Positions 30,550 to 40,039 of a stretch of DNA of 64,000 nucleotides are shown piece by piece. A program made the position numbers and the translations under genes. The stretch spans positions 248,001 to 312,000 of the forward strand of contig NZ_BBBI01000001.1 in NCBI RefSeq assembly GCF_001315985.1, written 5' to 3'. How positions within the stretch are numbered: the first letter of the stretch is position 1; each line of letters opens with the position of its first letter. A model generated the notes under the pieces. It had not been told where the DNA came from, ran no database searches, and was given only the letters and a program-made list of their open reading frames with translations. Source of the stretch: Vulcanisaeta distributa JCM 11216. Its GTDB lineage: Archaea > Thermoproteota > Thermoprotei > Thermoproteales > Thermocladiaceae.

Positions 30550-31484
30550 TTAGGCGGGTAGGAATGTTGGGTTTTTGTCTGTTGCGGGCTTTATGGTTTC
30601 GTCGTTTAAAATGGCCCTTACATGCCTTGGTAACGTGAATAATGCCCTATGTATATCACCTTCATAAAATCTGAGTTCACCAACTATCCTCTCCTTAATT
30701 CTATTATTAACCTCATCGGGCAATAATATTGCTGGGTCATACCTCTTAGATCCAATTACGAAGCCCCCCCACGTACTATCGAAGGAGTGCATGTACACCT
30801 GGTAAGCCCTGACTATTGGGAATACCGAAGCGACAGTCCTGTAAATCGTGGCGAAGGTCCTTATGGAGTACGTCGTTGACGTGGCTTGGGTCACCATTAT
30901 ACCATCATCACTTAGCTTATCCCTAACAATGTTGTAGAACTCAATCGTGTATAGTAGGTATGATGGACCACCCTCAAGTGGGTCTGTAAGGTCCAGTATT
31001 ATCACGTCATACCTATCCCTTGATTCCTCAAGGAACTTCCTACCATCCTGAAGCACCAGCTTAAACCTTGGATCATTAAATACGCCCTGGCTCATCTCAG
31101 GTAGGTACTCCTTAACGAGCCTAATCACCTCATCATCAATATCGACCATGATCACCTCCTCAACACTCCTATGCCTAAGCACCTCCCTAGCCGTAGCACC
31201 CTCGCCGCCACCAAGAATGAGCACCCTCCTCGGGTTTGGATGCGTTATCATTGCTGGGTGAACGAGCGATTCGTGATAAACGAACTCGTCATACAACGAA
31301 CTCTGTATCTTACCATCGAGCACCAATGCCTTACCCAAGTCCTCAAACTCGACAATTGCAATCCTCTGATACTTGGTAACACCACTATACAGAACCCTCC
31401 TAATACCCCTAACATGGTAACTAAATGGTGTGTTAAACTCAATAAACCACGTACCTCCTTACTCATCCTCTCGAGACTCATCAT
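30550..31484 (-). CDS. speE: spermidine synthase family aminopropyltransferase (N-terminal frameshift)
   Basis: About 311 residues. Core motifs: LVLDGKIQSSLYDEFVYHE, VLILGGGEGATAREVL (SAM/dcSAM site), VDIDDEVI, DGRKFLEE and DVIILDLTDP. These transfer an aminopropyl group from decarboxylated SAM to a diamine. The N-terminus is off-frame before 31338; one restored base near 31445 gives RGFIEFNTPFSYHVRGIRRVLYSG and a start at ATG 31484 (Met7 is an alternative). DSTWGGFVIGS has a G7-derived Gly pair. Neighbour of a class III aminotransferase. Confidence 0.88.
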
Positions 31485-31606
31485 GTGAATTACCTAGCTC
31501 GACTTTTAAACATTATTTATGGTCAAGCACCACGCTGATTATGGAAGCATAAATAAGTAGGGGGGGAGACCATATTTTAACGGGGGGGATTTAATGAATG
31601 CTTGAT

Positions 31607-33100
31607 TCACCACCATTCCAGTAGTTTCTTCACATCATCAATCTTAGCCAGGTCTGCGTTGTATAGCGCAGCCATCTTGCTTATGTCGTAGTTGTACGAC
31701 CTGTAGAGCTCTATTACGCTTGCCTCTATTGAACCCTCCGCGTGTATCATACCAACCGAGAGCAGGGCGCCGAGGGCCGATAGGAATTCGCGAGCAACCT
31801 GGAAGAGCCTTATCCTGACCCTTGAGTCCGTGCCCCCCCTCTTACCAGCCAGGTACTTAACCATGTACTTCTCCTCGGTTGGGTTGCTTAACTCGCTTGT
31901 TGATGGTATGTCCGCCAGTAGGCCTCCGGCTACGTCTATCATGTCCTTAATGGCGTCTAGGTACTTGGCATTAGCCGTTAGCTTGCCCACGTTTGTGTAT
32001 ATTGGGTTTGGTATGCAAATGCCCGTGTTTGGATCCTTAATGCACTTCTCGGCTGAGGCTATGGCGCTGGATACTAGGTACTCCTTATACGTTATTATGT
32101 CAACGATATCCCTCCTAATGTGGGACGCAGTCTCAACATCGTTATACTCAGCAAAGAGCTTTGCATAGCCAAGTATTATATCAGCCAGGGCGGCCCTGTA
32201 GGATATCGCCGTGAACCTGTGATAGAGCGCGAAGGTTAGTCCGTACGGTGCAGCGAACTCATACTCGCCAGCCAGGAATACCCTGTCATTTGGTACCTTA
32301 ACATTGTCGAATATGGTTAACGTCTCAACCTCCACATTGGTCTTACCCATTGGGAATTCATCACCGAGCATGTTAATCTCAACCTCCCTCAGCGGTCTCG
32401 GTATCAAGACAATACCCTTGGCATTGACCGGCGTTGCAAATGCAACTGCGTAGTCGGCGTCCTCCTTAACCATATTCCTGTATGGCAGGACAATGAGTTC
32501 GTTAGCCGCGATGGACTGCGTCGTGTGAACCTTGGCACCCCCCCTGACAATTATTCCGTCAGGTTCCCTACCAACAATGTGGACGTAAAGGTCAGGGTCC
32601 TCCTGCTGATAAGGCCTGAGCATCCTATCGCCCTTAACGTCGGTCTGGGCAACGGCAATTGTGATATCATCCTTAACCACATGTTCATAATACCTCATGA
32701 CCCTATCATAGTAATTAGTGCCCCCCCTCGCCCTATCAAGTTGCTTGGATGCTATCATGAGGCCGAACAATGCGTCTGAACCAATGGTCTTCATTATATT
32801 GAACATGCCCCCCCTACCAAGCAGTGTTGTGTTGTAGATCAACCTGAACCTCTCAATTAAATCACTGGGGCTCCTGGGCACCTTATAGAACCTGCTTATG
32901 GTTCCATACTGAGTATCATCATATGTTAAGTATCTCCTTAACTCAGGATCCGCCTGCCACTTGTAGAGCTCAAGGGCGTGATTAATCGCGACCCTCAGAA
33001 CCTCATGCCTAGTAACATCATCTACGGGCTTACCCCCCCTATAATAAACGACCCTACCATCACGCAAACTATTAACATAATCCTCAGGAGACCTAACCAT
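31607..33100 (-). CDS. 4-hydroxyphenylacetate 3-hydroxylase-type flavoprotein (HpaB/4-hydroxybutyryl-CoA dehydratase superfamily)
   Basis: 497 residues with an acyl-CoA-dehydrogenase-like fold: N-terminal RSPEDYVNSLRDGRVVYYRG, TIGSDALFGLM, AVAQTDVKGDR, VRGGAKVHTTQ, FDNVKVPNDRVFL, YHRFTAISYR, NPIYTNVGKL and the C-terminal EGSIEASVIELYRSYN. The [4Fe-4S] cysteines of 4-hydroxybutyryl-CoA dehydratase are absent: CQRCVGMD is replaced by NIMKTIGSD and the later Cys by Ala. I therefore call it HpaB-like rather than a dehydratase of the CO2-fixation cycle. GRGGM, RGGT, RGGAK and KRGGT each carry a seven-base run and probably one Gly too many. It is divergent from the acyl-CoA synthetase gene. Confidence 0.8.
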   Translation of the reverse strand: MVRSPEDYVNSLRDGRVVYYRGGKPVDDVTRHEVLRVAINHALELYKWQADPELRRYLTYDDTQYGTISRFYKVPRSPSDLIERFRLIYNTTLLGRGGMFNIMKTIGSDALFGLMIASKQLDRARGGTNYYDRVMRYYEHVVKDDITIAVAQTDVKGDRMLRPYQQEDPDLYVHIVGREPDGIIVRGGAKVHTTQSIAANELIVLPYRNMVKEDADYAVAFATPVNAKGIVLIPRPLREVEINMLGDEFPMGKTNVEVETLTIFDNVKVPNDRVFLAGEYEFAAPYGLTFALYHRFTAISYRAALADIILGYAKLFAEYNDVETASHIRRDIVDIITYKEYLVSSAIASAEKCIKDPNTGICIPNPIYTNVGKLTANAKYLDAIKDMIDVAGGLLADIPSTSELSNPTEEKYMVKYLAGKRGGTDSRVRIRLFQVAREFLSALGALLSVGMIHAEGSIEASVIELYRSYNYDISKMAALYNADLAKIDDVKKLLEWW

Positions 33101-33236
33101 ACAAGCAATATAGTGAGTAGGGTTGTTAATTAAACTGCTTAGTATAGTAAATATATAGTTATTTATAATATAGTGTAATAAATTAGGTGAAATATATAAT
33201 GCTAATCTTTAATAACAAAATGATAAAATGTAAAAC

Positions 33237-34998
33237 ATGGAACTAATCACAAAACAGGTAGGTGATACTGAGGTTCAGGTCATACCCGAGGGGGATTACA
33301 TATGCGAGACTCATGATGACAGGCCCTGGTTTAGGTTCTGGCCTCCTAGGGTTACAAGAAGGATGGATTACCCGAGGGTTCCCTTATTCAATATCGTTGA
33401 AGTTTCAGCAATGAGGTATCCAGGTAAGGACGTTATCATTTACTACGGGTTTAGGATTAAGTACTCAGAGCTTTGGGACTCAATAATTAGGCTCTCGGCG
33501 TTTCTCTACAACCTTGGTATTGATAGGGGGGGTGATAGGGTTGCCATTTACATGCTAAATACACCCCCCCACTGGGTAATATCATTCTTCGGCATCCTAA
33601 GGGCCAATGCAATTGCTGTGCCAATAAACCCATTGGTCGCACCTGATGTGCTCGAGTACATATTGAAGGAAACTGGAGCTAAGGCTGTGATAACACTAAC
33701 ACAGTTACTACCTAGATTACTCAGTGTTAAGGATAAGGTCCCATCACTTAAGTACGTAATTGCCGGCAGATATAGGGATTACCTACCTGAAAAGCCTGAG
33801 CTCAAGCTTCCCCAATTAATGCTTACGGATCCCGAGGTTCCTCAGGGAGTTATTAATTGGAGGGATGCCATGGCATTCAACGGCAATCCACCCACCGTGA
33901 AGGTTACGTATGAGGACCTCGCCGCAATCCCTTACACATCAGGCACAACGGGTATTCCTAAGGGCGTTATGCATAGTCACGGTACCATGTGGGCGTCTAC
34001 GCTAAATGCGGCGGTTTGGTATAATATTGCACCGAGTGGTATTGTATTAACGGTATTGCCCATATTCCACGTGACCGGCCTGGTGCATTCTGTGCTTGTG
34101 CCCCTCTATGCTGGTTCAACAATGGTACTAATGACTACTTGGGACAGGGAGACTGCGTCGACGCCATTGAGAAATATGGGATAACTCATTGGACGAGTAT
34201 ATCCACCATGGTTGTTGATTTATTGGCAATGCCAGGTATTGAGAAGAGGAACCTATCATCATTAATACTGGCCGGTGGAGGTGGCGCGCCAATGCCCGAG
34301 GCCGTCGCCAAGAGGTTTAAGGAGTTAACGGGGCTTGATTACCTGGCTGGTTATGGACTTACTGAGACCTTCTCGCAAACCCACGTTAACCCACCTCACA
34401 GGGTCAAGATTGGTAGTGACCTCGGTATTCCACAACCCTGCACAGACGCCCTTGTGATTGACCCGGACACAAAGGAGGTTCTGCCGGTGGGTAAGACGGG
34501 GGGGAACTCGTGGTTAGGGGACCGAATGTGTTTAAGGGTTATTGGAAGAAGCCTGAGGAGACTAGGGAGGCGTTTATTGAAATTAATGGTAAGCTTTACT
34601 TTAGGACTGGCGATGTTGTTTATATGGATGATGAGGGTTACTTCTTCTACGTTGATAGGATTAAGAGGATGATTAATAGGGCTGGTTATAAGGTCTGGCC
34701 GTACAGGGTTGAGAACATACTGTACATGCACCCAGCCGTTCTTGAGGTTGCCGTAGTGGCGATACCCGATGTAAGGGTTGGCGAGGAGGTCAAGGCATAC
34801 GTGGTCCTTAAGCCGGAATACAGGGGGGGCAAGGTGAAGCCCGAGGACATAATACAGTGGGCTAGGGAGAGGATGTCGGCGTATGAGTATCCAAGGGTTG
34901 TGGAGTTCGTGGATTCATTGCCAAAGACAGCTACGGGTAAAATCGATTGGAGATTACTTCAGGAGCAAGAGAGGAAGAAGGTGGGTGGTAAGCAATGA
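33237..34998 (+). CDS. AMP-dependent acyl-CoA synthetase (frameshifted)
   Basis: About 587 residues in three frames. Motifs: YTSGTTGIPKGVMHSHG (P-loop), YGLTETFSQ, TGDVVYMDDEGYFFYVDR, INRAGYKVWPYRVE and the C-terminal catalytic lysine PKTATGKIDWR. One C lost near 34154 and a seven-base G run at 34498-34504 (five expected, TGELVVRGPNVFKGYW) cause the breaks. It activates a medium or branched carboxylic acid to the CoA thioester; substrate unknown. The stop overlaps the next ATG (ATGA), so it is co-translated with the lactonase-like gene, suggesting lactone opening followed by acid activation. Confidence 0.88.
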
Positions 34999-35960
34999 GC
35001 CGTGGTATGAGCAAGGTACCAATCGTTGGTGGAGGTGAGATAAACCCAGGTGACATGGGTATAACGTTATTCCACGAACACCTTAAGGTAACCACTGAGG
35101 TTGTTCGTTGGAACTGGCCGCACTTGTACAATGAGGATGAGGAGCTTAGGAGGGCCATCGACGCCGTAAATGCGGCCAAGAGGTATGGCGTTAAGACGAT
35201 CATAGACCTCACGGTAGCTGGGTTGGGTAGGGATGTTAAGTTTGATGAGAGGGTCGCGAAGGCAACCGGCATTAACATAATAATGGGCACAGGCTTCTAC
35301 ACATACACGGAATTACCGTTCTACTTCAGAAACAGAGGCATTGATTCGCTCGTTGATGCATTTATTCATGATATAACCATTGGTATTCAAGGAACTAATA
35401 CAAGGGCTGCGTTTGTTAAGGCCGTTATTGACTCACCTGGACTAACCAGTGATGTGGAGATGGCCATTAGGGCCGCGGCGAGGGCTCACATCAAAACCGG
35501 CGTCCCGATAATCACCCACTCATTTGTTGGTAATAAGTCAAGCCTTGAATTAATCAGGATCTTTAGGGAGGAGGGTGTAGACTTTTCTAGAACAGTAATT
35601 GGGCATGTAGGTGATACGGACGATATTTCATACATAGAGCAGATACTGAGGACTGGGGGGGCATTCGTAGGTCTCGACAGGTTCGGCCTAGATACATACT
35701 TACCACTCGAGAAGAGGGTTAAGACCACGGTTGAGTTGATAAGGAGGGGTTGGGTCGACCAGTTACTCCTCTCTCATGATTACTGCCCAACCATTGACTG
35801 GTACCCACCAGAGGTTGTTAAGAGCACGGTGCCAGACTGGTCAATGACACTAATCTTCGAGAAGGTAATACCAAGGTTGAAGAACGAGGGCGTAACCCAA
35901 GAGCAAATAGACAAAATACTCATGGACAACCCAAGAAAAATATTCACTGGAACACCCTAA
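34995..35960 (+). CDS. phosphotriesterase-like lactonase
   Basis: 321-residue amidohydrolase-superfamily enzyme with a binuclear metal centre. Metal ligands are visible in order: FHEHL (HxH, residues 26-30), carboxylated Lys in AAFVKAVID, His in ITHSF, His in IGHVGD and Asp in LLSHDY. Archaeal members such as the Sulfolobus enzyme are lactonases with weak phosphotriesterase activity; that is the likely activity here. The start overlaps the acyl-CoA synthetase stop by 4 bp. Confidence 0.87.
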   Translation: MSRGMSKVPIVGGGEINPGDMGITLFHEHLKVTTEVVRWNWPHLYNEDEELRRAIDAVNAAKRYGVKTIIDLTVAGLGRDVKFDERVAKATGINIIMGTGFYTYTELPFYFRNRGIDSLVDAFIHDITIGIQGTNTRAAFVKAVIDSPGLTSDVEMAIRAAARAHIKTGVPIITHSFVGNKSSLELIRIFREEGVDFSRTVIGHVGDTDDISYIEQILRTGGAFVGLDRFGLDTYLPLEKRVKTTVELIRRGWVDQLLLSHDYCPTIDWYPPEVVKSTVPDWSMTLIFEKVIPRLKNEGVTQEQIDKILMDNPRKIFTGTP

Positions 35961-36071
35961 TAACCATTAATTCCAAGAATTAAAACATGAAGGCACCCAT
36001 ATCGCACCTTCAGCGTCGAAAACAATGTAAATACCATAAGGACTAAGTAACAATAGCCATAGCTTAGGCAA

Positions 36072-36272
36072 TCAATTCCTTAACTCCTCAACCCGCATGG
36101 AGCCCCTACTCAACTCATACTCAACATTAACAAGCAACTCCCATAGTCTATCCAAGGCCTCGTCCTTACTCATTAATCCAGCCCTACCATGTGCAATAAT
36201 CCTCAAGGCCTCATCTATTAAATCAGTAACCGAGCACGAACCTGGTCGCCCAACTGACTTGTTCCGAAACAT
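36072..36272 (-). CDS. small helical protein of unknown function
   Basis: 66 residues: short basic start, then two amphipathic helices (VTDLIDEALRIIAHGRAG and KDEALDRLWELLVNVEYEL). No metal or membrane motif. Composition is protein-like, and a TATA-poor AT stretch lies upstream. Could be an antitoxin-like or regulatory peptide; not recognised. Confidence 0.45.
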   Translation of the reverse strand: MFRNKSVGRPGSCSVTDLIDEALRIIAHGRAGLMSKDEALDRLWELLVNVEYELSRGSMRVEELRN

Positions 36273-36591
36273 ACGTTTTCATTTGATTTATTTGATTTTT
36301 AAATTTTTCTATATCTTAATACAGATATTGTTATTTATACACTTAGTCAGTTTTATGTGAAATTGCTAATAACATTAAATGCCATGGTCACGACACGAAC
36401 AGAATCCTAGAATAATTAAGGTACAGATCGCCTTAATGCCATACCTAAACCCATTGAAGGAATAGGCTACAATTAGTTAAAATCATGAAAAACAGGGCAG
36501 GTGATAATCATACCCAATACCATAGCACTCGTTAGGAACCACATATAGATAGACCGAAAGCCTTAAAAGCATAGGGAAGGACCCATAAACC
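36273..36591. other. intergenic, holds the tRNA promoter only
   Basis: No protein gene or RNA fold found apart from the region upstream of the tRNA, where CCTTAAAAGC near 36561-36570 stands about 25-30 bp before the tRNA and could be its TATA box. Confidence 0.4.
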
Positions 36592-36675
36592 AGCGGGGGG
36601 GTAGGGTAGCCTGGTAGCCTGCGGGGGGGCTCATAACCCCGAGGTCCCCGGTTCAAATCCGCCCCCCCGCTACCA
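36592..36675 (+). tRNA. initiator tRNA-Met (CAU), with over-long G/C runs
   Basis: Cloverleaf elements in order: 5' AGCGGGG, D-arm GGGTAGCCTGGTAGCC, anticodon loop CTCATAA (CAU), variable AGGT, T-loop GTTCAAAT and 3' CCCCGCTACCA with encoded CCA. The A1:U72 pair and G/C-rich anticodon stem mark the archaeal initiator. The acceptor 5' run has seven G where four are needed after AGC. The anticodon stem has seven G opposite CCCC. The T-stem 3' strand is distorted by a C7. At 84 nt it is about seven bases too long, consistent with homopolymer inflation. Confidence 0.85.
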
Positions 36676-36763
36676 TAACTTAAATCTAGATCAAAATAAT
36701 TTAAATTAAAACAAAAGGCGATGTTGAATTATTTTAAAGTAAAAAGATATTAATTATTTTTGT

Positions 36764-36964
36764 TCATTTCTTTTTACAGCTCGTCAATGCGGATAATATG
36801 AATATTATGACACCTAATACTACGAATATCCAGCTATGCATGATAAATACGCCAGCTATTACCAATGCAATTGATAAACCAATACCAAACCAACAAACAG
36901 ACATTGATAATAAAAGGGCAACTACAAATGCCAAAAGTAATATGACAGTGGAGGAGACCGACAT
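36764..36964 (-). CDS. small two-helix membrane protein
   Basis: 66 residues, almost entirely two membrane segments (7-28 and 31-59) with a basic SCKKK end. No family recognised. It lies 9 bp downstream of the surface-protein remnant on the same strand. Confidence 0.45.
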   Translation of the reverse strand: MSVSSTVILLLAFVVALLLSMSVCWFGIGLSIALVIAGVFIMHSWIFVVLGVIIFILSALTSCKKK

Positions 36965-36973
36965 AGTCCCACC

Positions 36974-37570
36974 CTATGCACTGCTTACCTTGCTTCCATA
37001 CGTTTTTCTTCTCATTATTAGTATCAGCACTATAACGATGAGCGCAACGAGTATTACTGCAGTAAGTGGCGTGATGAATACGTTGATTGGTTTTGGCGGT
37101 TGAGGACTTGAGGGGGGGGTTGGCGATGTGGTGGGGGGGCTAGGTAATGACTTGAAGGTTACCTGTACTTGCAGATTATTACTTGTTATTGTTATTGTTC
37201 CTGATGATGGCATTACCGAGTATCCACTTATTGGCGTAATACTATAGTTGTATGTTCCGGCGGTTACATTAAAGGTTATGGTTGAATGGGAGGAATACTT
37301 GGTCTGTCCATCTAGGGTTACGGACACGTAGTACCTGGCGGAAGCAGATTCTATGAATGACACCACGTACTGAGCGTATGTGTTAATTATTGATAAGCTG
37401 ACAGACCCGGAGTTTACCACGTATATACACCCATTCATTGGGTCATACGCAATGGAGACCGGGGTTTCAACAACATCTATATTCGCTATGACTGAAGTAT
37501 TATCAATAACTGAAATGGATGCCGAGCCGACCGTTACGATATAAACATGCTCATTGGAAGGGTCATAGCC
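36974..37570 (-). pseudogene. C-terminal remnant of a YVTN-type beta-propeller surface protein
   Basis: The minus frame from about 37565 reads DPSNEHVYIVTVGSASISVID and then IAYDPMNGCIYVVNSGSVSLSIIN, two YVTN/NHL-like propeller blades. A PEGA-like domain follows (ARYYVSVTLDGQ, GTYNYSITPISGY), then a Pro/Thr stalk and a C-terminal membrane helix with basic tail. Upstream the sequence changes abruptly into a rightward remnant, and no start or earlier blades exist. It is a truncated surface gene; expression from Met at 37438 is possible but unlikely to be functional. Confidence 0.6.
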
Positions 37571-37599
37571 AAGGACTTGAATATGCGTCCACAGTAATA

Positions 37600-37892
37600 T
37601 TAGCTATAACAGAGGTACCGTTAATAACGGAGACTGAGATAGTGTTTAATGAACCTAATGGGTATTATCAATTTACAATACCCAGCGTAAGTAATTATGC
37701 GCCAACGCCATCCAGTGGTAAGTTACTGTAAGTAATGGAAATGTAATCATCACCGTATACTTCGCACAGGCACCTAGCTATCAATCGCAATCCAAACAAG
37801 CCATAGGCATCTTCGCCCTCAATTCATTACTTATTGACTTAATAATTGCCGTAATAATACTACTCACTACTCATAGTGATAATAGTTATTGA
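37600..37892 (+). pseudogene. C-terminal remnant of a thermopsin-like/PEGA surface protein
   Basis: The plus strand encodes, with breaks, FNEPNGYYQFTIPSVSNYAPTPSSG then VSNGNVIITVYFAQAP and a final membrane helix LLIDLIIAVIILL. This is the usual end of thermopsin-family and related secreted crenarchaeal proteins. No upstream catalytic part is present. It abuts the leftward propeller remnant near 37580, so two decayed surface genes meet head to head. Confidence 0.45.
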
Positions 37893-37980
37893 GGCTTTAA
37901 AACTAAGGAGAAAATGAGCCCTTATTATCAAATAACATTTAATTTATTGAGAAAAACCATCACAGTAACCCAGGGTTTTT

Positions 37981-37998
37981 GTCACGGTTTTTCGTGAC
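37981..37998. promoter_or_regulatory. perfect 6-bp hairpin upstream of coiled-coil gene
   Basis: GTCACG-GTTTTT-CGTGAC is a perfect inverted repeat. It lies 88 bp after the remnant gene end and just before a TATA-like CCTTAAATA near 38003, about 48 bp from the next start. It could be an operator or a terminator for the remnant. Confidence 0.35.
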
Positions 37999-38045
37999 GA
38001 TTCCTTAAATACGTATCAGAAATAAAGAGATATGGTGGTTGATTG

Positions 38046-38933
38046 ATGAATATGGGTATGGCTGGGCTGTTGGTTGCCGTGGTTGTTCTGGCAATTGTTT
38101 CTGTTTTCTTTGCGTATCAATGGTACACGTCAGTACTAAGCTATAGGCCTGAATTTCAATCGCTTGAGACTGAGTATAGTGAATTACTTTCCAGGTACAA
38201 CTCATTAATGACCAACTACACGAACCTGGAAAACAGCTACAATACCCTGCAATCACGATACACATCACTCCAAAGTCAATACAACACCGTGCAGTCCATG
38301 TACAACTCACTAATGATTAATTACACGAACCTGCAGACCGAGTACAACGAATGCGTATCAATGCAGGCTCCCTATACGACCTCAGGAACACAAACAACAT
38401 TACCTCCAGGTACTTATTACGGTATCTCCATGGGAATGTATACGCCTTATACGAATTCATCGCTTGACCCAGGCACGTATGTCTTTACCACGCAAACTCC
38501 GACAATATTTTACTTACTCATTAGTCCACAACCTATAACAAGTATACAAGGTTCATCTTTACCACAGGGTACATTAGTCTTCATGGGAGAGAACTCAATC
38601 ACATTAACTCTTAAGAAACCTGAGAATGTGGCCATATTAACACCAACGCAGACGCAGTTAACCATCACGTATAATGGAAAGCCGTTATATATAACCGCAA
38701 TTCAGAGTGCTCCCAATAGTCAAAATAGTTGTGGTTATAATGGTTATCCGTATGGTTATCAGGGATGTGGCCCCCCCATTTATATAGTATTATGGTTGAC
38801 TGATGGCACCCATTACTTCTATGTAAACGGAGCCCCATTTTGCACAGGGTTTACGGCAAACCCGGTAATGGGTGAGACTGCGATACCCATTGGCTCAGCC
38901 AATACGTGCTCGGGTGTAACAATTAATAGTTAA
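38046..38933 (+). CDS. secreted coiled-coil protein with NYTNL repeats
   Basis: 295 residues. A membrane anchor (6-24) is followed by a coiled coil of imperfect 21-residue repeats (SLMTNYTNLENSYNTLQSR, SLMINYTNLQTEYNE) covering about residues 38-105. A beta-rich C-terminal domain with GCG and cysteine pairs (NSCGY, GCGPP, FCTG, ANTCSG) then follows. N-glycosylation sites are frequent. Surface or pilus-associated role is likely; no family named. Start chosen at the ATG at 38046 rather than the TTG before it. Confidence 0.65.
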   Translation: MNMGMAGLLVAVVVLAIVSVFFAYQWYTSVLSYRPEFQSLETEYSELLSRYNSLMTNYTNLENSYNTLQSRYTSLQSQYNTVQSMYNSLMINYTNLQTEYNECVSMQAPYTTSGTQTTLPPGTYYGISMGMYTPYTNSSLDPGTYVFTTQTPTIFYLLISPQPITSIQGSSLPQGTLVFMGENSITLTLKKPENVAILTPTQTQLTITYNGKPLYITAIQSAPNSQNSCGYNGYPYGYQGCGPPIYIVLWLTDGTHYFYVNGAPFCTGFTANPVMGETAIPIGSANTCSGVTINS

Positions 38934-38966
38934 TTGGTTCATTTGCATTTCCATGATTAAAAAGTC

Positions 38967-39767
38967 CTATGACTCTATTTGTATTGGTATTTTTAGTACT
39001 CCTGGTGGCGTTAATGATACTCCATGGACTATGTTATACTTCCTACTTATGCTGGTCCTCACTGAGCCATAGCCCGTTAGTTCCACATCGCCTAGGCTTA
39101 TTCGCCCATTTATGCCGTAGCTCCTCGGTATCCTTATTGAGACATACTTAATGTTGTTGAGTATATCTAGGCTGAAGTAATCCCTTGGTGGGTAGTAGTA
39201 TAGGTTGAATGAGTAGTTATAGTTGAAGGTGCTTCCTGGGGGGGCCATTGATTTACCTAGATTAAAAACTAGATTGCATATGTTTATTGGGCACTTATCT
39301 CTCTCCAGTTTCTCCACCGCCTTCGCATCCCCGCATCTGAATCTCAGTGGTTCGTTCCAGTCAATGTCGCCATAAACCCTAACAAAAACGTTGTTTATGT
39401 CTGTAAGGCCCGTGTTCTGCATCGTTATGGAAACGCTGTGCTTCATGGTTAGGTAATTACTCGCAAAACCATTAACATTAAGTGTTATCCTTCCTCTTCT
39501 AATAAGGCTCCTACGCGATATGGGTAATGCAAGGTCATACCCCCCCTCACCATCAACGCACCTAATGATGATCCCCCCCATGCCAATACCCCCCCTACCT
39601 AATGCCCTTGAGAGCCTCTGTTGATGCCATGATGTGAGCCTCATTAATTCGGTGAACCTGGCGCAGGGAGAATAAAGCAATAGCCTAGTCATGATCGCTA
39701 ATAAAAATTGTAAATCATTATCAAGGTAGTACTTTTTAAGTTGCACAATATAGGTTATACTTATCAT
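38967..39767 (-). CDS. beta-rich protein of unknown function
   Basis: Up to 266 residues, but the ATG at 39692 (MTRLLLYSPCARFTEL) is a likelier start. The N-terminus is basic and helical. The remainder is beta-rich (ITLNVNGFASNYLTMKHSVSITMQNTGL, NNVFVRVYGDIDW) like CARDB/arrestin-type immunoglobulin folds. Cys at FRCGD, DKCPINIC may pair. The N-terminal half has three seven-base runs (RGGIGMGGI, GEGGYD), so Gly counts there are doubtful. Confidence 0.5.
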   Translation of the reverse strand: MISITYIVQLKKYYLDNDLQFLLAIMTRLLLYSPCARFTELMRLTSWHQQRLSRALGRGGIGMGGIIIRCVDGEGGYDLALPISRRSLIRRGRITLNVNGFASNYLTMKHSVSITMQNTGLTDINNVFVRVYGDIDWNEPLRFRCGDAKAVEKLERDKCPINICNLVFNLGKSMAPPGSTFNYNYSFNLYYYPPRDYFSLDILNNIKYVSIRIPRSYGINGRISLGDVELTGYGSVRTSISRKYNIVHGVSLTPPGVLKIPIQIES

Positions 39768-40039
39768 TTAAAAACTTACTTAAAGATACAAAAATAATTA
39801 ATAATAATTTACTTTGAATATTATTCAAAATTAATATAAAAATTAATTTCTTCTTCCACTATAAATTTATACTAGGTAGTATAATATACTCTACGCCATA
39901 TCACCTAAAATTTCTGCCTATATAATAATTATTTTATTAGATATATTTTGATTGAGGCATGTAAATACTCTTCTTTTATCTTTAGGGTGTGAGTATCGTT
40001 GGGGGGGTAAATCTTAAATAAATCTTTATCGTGTAATAT
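39768..40039. promoter_or_regulatory. AT-rich divergent promoter region
   Basis: No gene seen. The region is strongly A/T-rich and separates two divergent genes. TTAAATAAATCTTTAT at 40014-40029 is a TATA-like element close to the glycosyltransferase start at 40040. Confidence 0.4.

Noticed and set aside
31607-33100. 4-hydroxybutyryl-CoA dehydratase
   Set aside because: The cysteine ligands of the [4Fe-4S] cluster are missing; the HpaB-type reading fits better.
36097-36360. Plus-strand frame opposite the small helical gene
   Set aside because: Ends in AT-rich low-complexity residues and is antisense to a more protein-like frame.
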